This document shows, one piece after another, positions 58,989 through 64,000 of a DNA stretch of 64,000 bases; the stretch's first letter is position 1, and every line of letters begins with the position of its first letter. The DNA lies in NCBI RefSeq assembly GCF_000721605.1, contig NZ_JOIZ01000016.1, forward strand, positions 186,001 to 250,000, given 5' to 3'. Under the pieces are notes generated by a model, which had not been told where the DNA came from, did no database searches, and was given only the letters and a program-made list of their open reading frames with translations. The DNA is from Streptomyces sp. NRRL S-37. Lineage in GTDB: Bacteria; Actinomycetota; Actinomycetes; Streptomycetales; Streptomycetaceae. The translations under genes and the position numbers were made by a program.

Positions 58989-60038
58989 TCAGTCCGCCGG
59001 GGGCAGCTCGCCGGAGCCGCGGGTGATCAGCCGGGTGGGGAGCTCGATGCGTTCCGGGGTGAGCAGGGTGCCGTCCAGCTGGCGGAAGAGCCGCTCGGCC
59101 GCGGTCCGGCCGAGGGCCGCCGCGTCCTGGGCGACGACCGTGAGACCGGGCTGGAGCAGGTCGGCGAGTTCGATGTCGTCGAAGCCGACCAGGGCGACCC
59201 GGCGGGTGTGCCCGGCCAGGACCCGGATCACGGTGACCGTCACCCGGTTGTTGCCCGTGAAGATCGCGGTGACCGGGTCCGGTCCGGAGAGCATCTCCTC
59301 GGCCGCCCGGCGCACCCGCTCCGGGTCGGTGATGCCCAGCGACATCCAGGAGTCCGCCACCGTTATCCCCGCGTCCTCCATGGCGGTCCGGTAGCCGCGC
59401 AGCCGCTCGGCCGCGGTGTGGATGCGGGGCATGTCGCCGATGAAGCCGATCCTGCGATGACCGTGCGCAATCAGGTGGCTCACGCCGTCGTGGGCGCCGC
59501 CGAAGTTGTCCGACACGACGACGTCCGCGTCGATGCGCCCGGCCGGACGGTCCACGAAGACGGTGGCGACGCCCGCCTTGATCTCCGGATCCAGATAGCG
59601 GTGGTCGTCCCCGGCCGGGATCACCACCAGACCGTCCACCCGCCGGGCGCACAGCGCCAGCACCAGTTCCTGCTCGCGGTCGGCGTCCTCCGCGCTGGAG
59701 CCGTTGATCAGCAGGGCGCCGTGCGCGCGGGCCACCTCCTCGACCGCCCGGCTCAGCGGCCCGTAGAACGGGTCCGCGAGATCCTCCAGGACCAGACCGA
59801 TGCTGGCGGTGCGGCCCTTGCGCAGCACGCGGGCGCTGTCGTTGCGGCGGAAGGCGAGCGCGTCGATCGCCTCCTGGACACGGCGCTCCGTCTCCGGTGT
59901 GACACCTGGCTCGCCGTTGACCACACGGGAGACCGTCTTGAGCCCGACGCCGGCGCGCGCGGCCACGTCCTTCATCGTCGGACGGTTGCCGTAACGGGTC
60001 CCTGGGACGCGGTCGGTGCGGCGGGTCGTCTCCGGCAC
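58989..60038 (-). CDS. LacI-family regulator
   Basis: A 349-residue repressor. The helix-turn-helix is PTMKDVAARAGVGLKTVSRV, followed by VNGEPGVTPETERRV, and the periplasmic-binding-type ligand domain has ASIGLVLEDLADPFYGPLS, LINGSSAEDADREQ, DGLVVIPAGDDHRYL and ALVGFDDIELADLL. It should bind a sugar. The GTG start (VPETTRRTD) has AGGACA upstream; an ATG 45 bases earlier is possible but has no ribosome site. Divergent from the ROK kinase gene with a palindromic operator between them. Confidence 0.88.
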   Translation of the reverse strand: MPETTRRTDRVPGTRYGNRPTMKDVAARAGVGLKTVSRVVNGEPGVTPETERRVQEAIDALAFRRNDSARVLRKGRTASIGLVLEDLADPFYGPLSRAVEEVARAHGALLINGSSAEDADREQELVLALCARRVDGLVVIPAGDDHRYLDPEIKAGVATVFVDRPAGRIDADVVVSDNFGGAHDGVSHLIAHGHRRIGFIGDMPRIHTAAERLRGYRTAMEDAGITVADSWMSLGITDPERVRRAAEEMLSGPDPVTAIFTGNNRVTVTVIRVLAGHTRRVALVGFDDIELADLLQPGLTVVAQDAAALGRTAAERLFRQLDGTLLTPERIELPTRLITRGSGELPPAD

Positions 60039-60121
60039 GGTGCGGTGTCCTGTCCTGTCGGCCACGGGATGAGATAGGTCCATGGGCTTGTATGAGGATG
60101 TGGCGTCGAGCATAGAGCCTG

Positions 60122-60133
60122 GACAACGTTGTC
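60122..60133. promoter_or_regulatory. LacI-type operator between LacI and ROK genes
   Basis: GACAACGTTGTC is a perfect 12-bp palindrome with a central CG, the shape of LacI-family operators, flanked by GAGCCT and AGGCTC. It lies in the divergent promoter region, about 85 bases from the LacI GTG and 148 bases from the ROK start. Confidence 0.72.
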
Positions 60134-60280
60134 AGGCTCGGGAGACACTGTCCAACGCACACTCCGGCCCACACCTCGCCGTACGACCGGACCGTTGCTC
60201 GTGCTCCATGTGTTGCCTCGTGCTCGCACATGGTCGTTCTCGGCGATTTTCTGATGCTTCAACGGGGAGATCCGACACTG

Positions 60281-61234
60281 ATGCACACCGACCTCGTGGC
60301 CGCGCTCGACATCGGCGGCACCAAGATCGCGGGCGCGCTGGTGGACGGCCAGGGCCGGATCCTGGTCCGTGCCCAGCGGCCGACGCCCGCGCGGGAGAAC
60401 GGTGAGACCGTGATGCGGGCGGTCGAGGCGGTGCTCGGTGAGCTCACCGCGTCCCCGCTGTGGCACCACGCCGGCGCGGTGGGCATCGGCAGCGCCGGCC
60501 CCGTGGACGCCTCCGCCGGCACGGTGAGCCCGGTCAACGTGCCCGGCTGGCGCGGCTACCCGCTCGTCGCCCGGGTCCGGGAGGCGGCCGGGGGCCTGCC
60601 CGTGGAGCTGATCGGCGACGGAGTGGCGATCACGGCCGCCGAACACTGGCAGGGCGCCGCCCGCGGCCACGACAACGCGCTGTGCATGGTCGTCTCGACC
60701 GGGGTCGGCGGCGGCCTGGTGCTCGGCGGCCGGCTGCACCCCGGGCCCACCGGCAACGCCGGCCACATCGGCCACATCAGCGTGGACCTCGACGGCGACC
60801 TGTGCCCGTGCGGTTCGCGCGGCTGCGTGGAGCGCATCGCGAGCGGCCCCAACATCGCCCGCCGCGCCCTGGACGACGGCTGGCGTCCGGGCCCGGACGG
60901 AGACACCTCCGCCGCCGCGGTGGCCGCCGCTGCCCGCGCCGGGGACCCGGTGGCCGTGGCGTCCTTCGAGCGGGCGGCCAGGGCGCTGGCCGCCGGGATC
61001 GCGGCCACCGCGACACTCGTCGAGATCGACATCGCCGTGATCGGCGGGGGCGTGGGCAAGGCGGGCGAGGTCCTCTTCGCCCCCCTCCGCAAGGCCCTCA
61101 CCGAGTACGCCACCCTGTCCTTCGTCCAGCGCCTCGCCGTGGCCCCGGCCCGGATGGGCACGGACGCGGGCCTGGTGGGCGCGGCGGCGGCGGCGCTGGC
61201 GGGCAGGACGGACACGGCGGTGGCGGGGGTCTGA
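60281..61234 (+). CDS. ROK-family sugar kinase
   Basis: A 317-residue kinase. AALDIGGTKIAGALVDG holds the ATP phosphate motif (DIGGTK at residues 10-15), GNAGHIGHISVDLDG the sugar-binding His, CPCGSRGCVERIASGPNI the Cys-rich zinc motif (CxCGxxGC), and VIGGGVGKAGE a further nucleotide loop. It phosphorylates a hexose such as glucose. It is divergent from a LacI regulator that presumably senses the sugar. The start is the ATG preceded by GGGGAGA at some distance; earlier ATGs exist. Confidence 0.9.
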   Translation: MHTDLVAALDIGGTKIAGALVDGQGRILVRAQRPTPARENGETVMRAVEAVLGELTASPLWHHAGAVGIGSAGPVDASAGTVSPVNVPGWRGYPLVARVREAAGGLPVELIGDGVAITAAEHWQGAARGHDNALCMVVSTGVGGGLVLGGRLHPGPTGNAGHIGHISVDLDGDLCPCGSRGCVERIASGPNIARRALDDGWRPGPDGDTSAAAVAAAARAGDPVAVASFERAARALAAGIAATATLVEIDIAVIGGGVGKAGEVLFAPLRKALTEYATLSFVQRLAVAPARMGTDAGLVGAAAAALAGRTDTAVAGV

Positions 61235-61312
61235 GGACCGCGGGACGGCGGGCGGCCGGGGCCCGGGAACCGCGCGCGTGACCTCGGGGCCGTTCCGGCC
61301 GTTGTGGCGGGT

Positions 61313-61504
61313 ATGAAGAAGCGCAGCATGCTGGCCCTCGCCTCCCTCGCCACCGGTTTCGTCGTCGCGGCCGTCACCCCGTCGCACGCGGTCGCCGACG
61401 GTGCCGCCCCGCTCGGCGTCGACGACACCCTCGGCACCCTCGACCGGACCGTCGCCGAGGACAACACCCTGGACCTGGACGTCGACCGGGGCACCAAGGC
61501 CTGA
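61313..61504 (+). CDS. Small secreted protein
   Basis: A 63-residue protein with a signal peptide (MKKRSMLALASLATGFVVAA, then VTPSHAVA) and an acidic mature part of about 35 residues ending DLDVDRGTKA. It matches short secreted Streptomyces proteins of unknown function. The ATG start (MKKRSM) is preferred to the GTG three codons earlier for its signal-sequence pattern. It is followed by a strong hairpin. Confidence 0.6.
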   Translation: MKKRSMLALASLATGFVVAAVTPSHAVADGAAPLGVDDTLGTLDRTVAEDNTLDLDVDRGTKA

Positions 61505-61529
61505 CAGGACCCCTCACGGCACGGCCGTA

Positions 61530-61570
61530 CGGCGCCGGCGGCCCCTGGGACCACAGGGGCGCCGGTGCCG
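61530..61570 (+). terminator. Strong hairpin after the small secreted gene
   Basis: CGGCGCCGGCGGCCCCTG and CAGGGGCGCCGGTGCCG pair over about 16 positions with one mismatch and one bulge, around a 6-base loop, 26 bases past the stop. Confidence 0.75.
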
Positions 61571-61654
61571 TTCTCGTGCGTTCTCTCCCGGATCTGGTTT
61601 CCGTGGCAGGGTGGAGCGGGCAAGCCACAGGGGGCCAACAGAAGAGGGGGAAAC

Positions 61655-62695
61655 GTGATCGTCTGGGTCAACGGCGCGTTCGGTGCGGGAAAGACCACCA
61701 CCGCGCACGAACTGATCGAGCTGATCCCGAACAGCACGCTCTTCGACCCCGAGGTCATCGGCGGAGCACTGGAACGGTTGCTCCCGCCCAAGTGCCTCGC
61801 CGAGGTCGGCGATTTCCAGGACCTCCCGATCTGGCGACGACTCGTGATCGACACGGCGGCCGCGATGCTCGCCGAGCTCGGCGGGACCCTCGTGGTCCCC
61901 ATGACCCTGCTGCGCCAGGAGTACCGCGACGAGATCTTCGGCGGGCTCGCCGCCCGGCGCATACCGGTGAGGCATGTCCTCCTCGCCCCGGCGGAAACGA
62001 TCCTGCGCGAGCGCATAGCCGCCCGTGAGTTCCCGGCGGACCTCCCCGACGGAGAGATACGCGTCCGGCAATGGTCGTACGACCACATCGAGCCGTACAA
62101 GGCGGCCCTCGCCGCCTGGCTCACCGCCGACGCCTACCCGGTCGACAGCGGAACCCTCAGCCCCTACGAGACCGCCCTGCGGATAGCCGAGGCGGTCGGC
62201 AGCGGGGAGGCGCCGGCCTGCGACATCGTGCAGACACCCGAGCCCACCGCCGAGACGGTCGCCGCCGGGGTGCTGCTCTTCGACGAGCAGGACCGGGTGC
62301 TGCTCGTCGACCCGACCTACAAGCCGGGCTGGGAGTTCCCGGGCGGGGTCGTGGAACGTGGTGAGGCTCCCGCGCGGGCGGGCATGCGCGAGGTCGCCGA
62401 GGAGACCGGGATCCGCCTCGACGACGTACCGGCGCTCCTCGTCGTCGACTGGGAGCCGCCCGCGCCGCCCGGATTCGGCGGCCTGCGGCTGCTCTTCGAC
62501 GGCGGCCGTCTCGACTCCGCGGCCGCCGGACGCCTCCTGCTGCCCGGCCCGGAACTGCGCGGCTGGCGCTTCGCCTCCGAGGCCGAGGCCGCCGATCTGC
62601 TGCCCCCGGTCCGCTACGAACGGCTGCGCAGAGCGCTGCGGGCACGGGAACGCGGGAAGGCGATGTACCTGGAGGCCGGGGTGCCGGTCGGCTGA
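61655..62695 (+). CDS. P-loop kinase-like domain fused to a Nudix hydrolase
   Basis: A 346-residue fusion. The N-terminal half is a P-loop nucleotide-binding domain (VNGAFGAGKTTTAHELIEL; Walker A about 7-14) of the chloramphenicol-phosphotransferase/AAA_33 type. The C-terminal half is a Nudix domain with a complete box: GGVVERGEAPARAGMREVAE followed by ETGI (Gx5Ex7REUxEExGU). It may couple nucleotide phosphorylation or kinase-like activity with hydrolysis of a nucleoside diphosphate derivative, but the substrate is unknown. The GTG start has GAGGGGG upstream. Confidence 0.87.
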   Translation: MIVWVNGAFGAGKTTTAHELIELIPNSTLFDPEVIGGALERLLPPKCLAEVGDFQDLPIWRRLVIDTAAAMLAELGGTLVVPMTLLRQEYRDEIFGGLAARRIPVRHVLLAPAETILRERIAAREFPADLPDGEIRVRQWSYDHIEPYKAALAAWLTADAYPVDSGTLSPYETALRIAEAVGSGEAPACDIVQTPEPTAETVAAGVLLFDEQDRVLLVDPTYKPGWEFPGGVVERGEAPARAGMREVAEETGIRLDDVPALLVVDWEPPAPPGFGGLRLLFDGGRLDSAAAGRLLLPGPELRGWRFASEAEAADLLPPVRYERLRRALRARERGKAMYLEAGVPVG

Positions 62696-62704
62696 GGCCG
62701 TCGG

Positions 62705-63469
62705 TCAGTCCGGGACCCGGCCCGCTCCGCCGGCTTCCGCCGCGCCCCTGTCCGCCCGGTCCACCGCCGCACGCAGTGCCCGGGCCGCGCCTTCGGTCAC
62801 CGGTTCGCCGTGGCCGAAGCAGGCCACCTCCGCGTCGAGAGCGGCCAGCCGGTGACAGGCGGCGAGGACCTGCCGCCGGTCGAGGTTGAACACGCCCGGC
62901 ATCACGGTGCCGTCCACGGGCGAGGCGGCCACCGTGTCGCCGGTGAACAGCACGCCGTACCGGGGCAGGTGCAGCGCGACGCTGCCGAGCGTGTGTCCCG
63001 GCACGTGCACGACGTGCGCCCCGCCGCCCACGTCGAGGACGTCGCCGTCCGACAGCTCCACGACCCTGGCCGGGCGTTCGAAGTCTCCCGGAGGGAGAAG
63101 CCGCGCCGCCCGCTCGTGCAGGGGCCGCTCCCACTCCTCGAACACCGGGGGCGGACCCGGAACCTCACCGCGTACGTGCGGTGCGTCCAGCCGGTGGGCC
63201 AGCACCTCGGCACCGGTGAGCGCCGCCACCTCGGCCGCCCCGCCGGCGTGGTCCTCGTGGAAGTGGGTGAGCACCACGCGGCGTACGTCCCGTGGGTGCC
63301 GGCCGAGCGCGGTCACGGCCTTGGCGATCGCCGCCCCGGAACCCGCCGGCCCCGCGTCGATCAGCGTCAGCCCCTCCTCGTGCCCTTCCCCGCCGTCGCG
63401 CCAGAGGTACGCCTGACCGACGGGGAAGCGCAGGAGATGGAGGCGGGGGTGGAGCTCTACGACGTCCAT
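62705..63469 (-). CDS. Metallo-beta-lactamase-fold hydrolase
   Basis: A 254-residue MBL-fold protein. The zinc motif HFHEDH (His69, His71, Asp73, His74) is in VVLTHFHEDHAGGAAEVAAL, followed by HVPGHTLGSVALH and LFTGDTV with later ligands, and FGHGEPV near the C-terminus. Such proteins include glyoxalase II, lactonases and phosphodiesterases; the substrate is unknown. ATG start; ribosome site moderate. It is convergent with the Nudix fusion gene (9-bp gap). Confidence 0.88.
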   Translation of the reverse strand: MDVVELHPRLHLLRFPVGQAYLWRDGGEGHEEGLTLIDAGPAGSGAAIAKAVTALGRHPRDVRRVVLTHFHEDHAGGAAEVAALTGAEVLAHRLDAPHVRGEVPGPPPVFEEWERPLHERAARLLPPGDFERPARVVELSDGDVLDVGGGAHVVHVPGHTLGSVALHLPRYGVLFTGDTVAASPVDGTVMPGVFNLDRRQVLAACHRLAALDAEVACFGHGEPVTEGAARALRAAVDRADRGAAEAGGAGRVPD

Positions 63470-63548
63470 GGGACGACCGTAGGGCGAAGCCCCCGCCCGC
63501 GGACGGGGACTCTGCTGTCGGCAGAGCGGCGGACCGCTCCCCTCGGCG

Positions 63549-64000
63549 TCAGTTCGCGCCGGACGCGTAGGTGCGCAGGAACAGCGCCTCCGTGACCGAC
63601 AGCCGCTCGAGTTCGTCGGGGGAGACGCTCTCGTTCACCGCGTGGATCTGGGCCTCCGGCTCGCTCAGGCCGATGAGCAGGATCTCCGCCTTCGGGTAGA
63701 GGGCGGCGAGGGTGTTGCACAGAGGGATCGAGCCGCCCTGGCCGGCGTACTGCATCTCCTGGCCCGGGTACGCGACCGCCATCGCGTCGGCCATGGCCTG
63801 GTAGGCCGGGCTGGTGGTGTCCGCGCGGAACGCCTGCCCCTGGCCGATCTGTTCGGTGCTCACCCGCGCACCCCACGGCGTGTGCGCCTCCACGTGCGCA
63901 CACAGGAGCCTCGTCGCCTCGGCCGCGTCGACGCCCGGCGGCACCCGCAGGCTGATCAGCGCGCGGGCGCTCGCCTGCACCGACGGCGTGGCGCCGACCA
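63549..64000 (-). CDS. M20-family peptidase, C-terminal fragment
   Basis: The frame is open to the right edge, so the N-terminus lies outside the window; 150 codons are visible before the stop. The visible part (VGATPSVQASARALISLRVP, then PAYQAMADAMAVAY, and GGSIPLCNTLAALYP) matches the end of M20 dipeptidases, whose catalytic zinc ligands would be upstream and out of view, apart from the His of QIHAVNESV near the C-terminus. It probably cleaves dipeptides. Family assignment is from the fragment only. Confidence 0.75.
   Translation of the reverse strand, partial: VGATPSVQASARALISLRVPPGVDAAEATRLLCAHVEAHTPWGARVSTEQIGQGQAFRADTTSPAYQAMADAMAVAYPGQEMQYAGQGGSIPLCNTLAALYPKAEILLIGLSEPEAQIHAVNESVSPDELERLSVTEALFLRTYASGAN

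Noticed and set aside
1..64000. tRNA, rRNA, transposase, integrase or phage genes
   Set aside because: No cloverleaf-like sequence ending CCA, no rRNA-like stretch and no DDE or recombinase motif was recognised on either strand; a tRNA or IS scan was not run.

Overview
The window is a gene-dense, very GC-rich stretch of chromosome. It has GC-ending codons, many GTG starts, ATGA/GTGA stop-start overlaps, and families typical of Streptomyces (DUF5997, DUF6421, DUF6214, a MerR/beta-clamp fusion, LAL regulators, TAT-exported glycoside hydrolases). I read it as a Streptomyces chromosome arm carrying core-like and niche-adaptive genes. No rRNA, tRNA, CRISPR array, transposase or phage gene was seen. 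Two genes run off the ends: a DUF4132 protein at the left and an M20 peptidase at the right.

Region by region. 1-6.9 kb: a tightly coupled five-gene operon (DUF4132, YehL-type MoxR AAA+ ATPase, DUF5682, VWA, SWIM zinc finger). Its gene content matches the E. coli yeh locus and its substrate is unknown. 7.0-12.6 kb: a small terpene locus on the minus strand, cytochrome P450 then class I terpene synthase then a giant LuxR (LAL) regulator, with a 14-bp tandem repeat in front of the P450; the synthase has a Pro where the first Asn of the NSE metal motif is expected. 12.9-15.7 kb: a tandem universal stress protein divergent from a KhtTU-type K+/H+ antiporter pair. 15.7-25.8 kb: MerR/beta-clamp fusion, small conserved proteins, DUF4142 secreted protein, a GH127 beta-L-arabinofuranosidase interrupted by a LamG domain, HAD phosphatase plus Lrp regulator divergent from a FUSC-type membrane protein. 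25.9-33.5 kb: lactonase-like propeller, degenerate CbiX-family protein, N-acetylglucosamine-kinase-like gene coupled to uracil-DNA glycosylase, BNR-repeat propeller, AidB-type acyl-CoA dehydrogenase divergent from a PaaX-like regulator.

33.6-45.4 kb: secreted PL3 pectate lyase; old-yellow-enzyme gene divergent from an ArsR regulator, with two palindromic operators between them; a ferredoxin-reductase remnant; DUF305 lipoprotein and LVIVD secreted protein; TetR; PAP2 phosphatase; M56 peptidase; FUSC-MarR operon with an unusually AT-rich promoter. 45.5-53.8 kb: VOC and GNAT proteins, a glycerophosphodiesterase, a DUF6421-SDR-threonine aldolase operon, a transglutaminase-like gene that looks leaderless, dispersed and tandem intergenic repeats, PlsC acyltransferase, thioredoxin, and flavin reductase preceded by a possible leader peptide. 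54.0-64.0 kb: etfB-etfA, a CitE-like aldolase, a DUF2975/Xre pair with its own operators, LacI divergent from a ROK sugar kinase, a P-loop kinase/Nudix fusion, a metallo-beta-lactamase-fold protein and the partial peptidase.

How the genes work together. Several regulator-target pairs are visible from divergent layout plus palindromes in the shared promoter: Lrp/FUSC, PaaX/AidB, ArsR/OYE, LacI/ROK, and autoregulated MerR, TetR and Xre. Plant-polymer and sugar use is represented by GH127, pectate lyase, ROK kinase and BadF kinase. Electron flow to flavoenzymes is represented by EtfBA, AidB, OYE and flavin reductase. The two most interesting loci are the yeh-like operon and the P450/terpene synthase/LAL cluster. 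All functional statements rest on motif reading and gene order; no database search was run.
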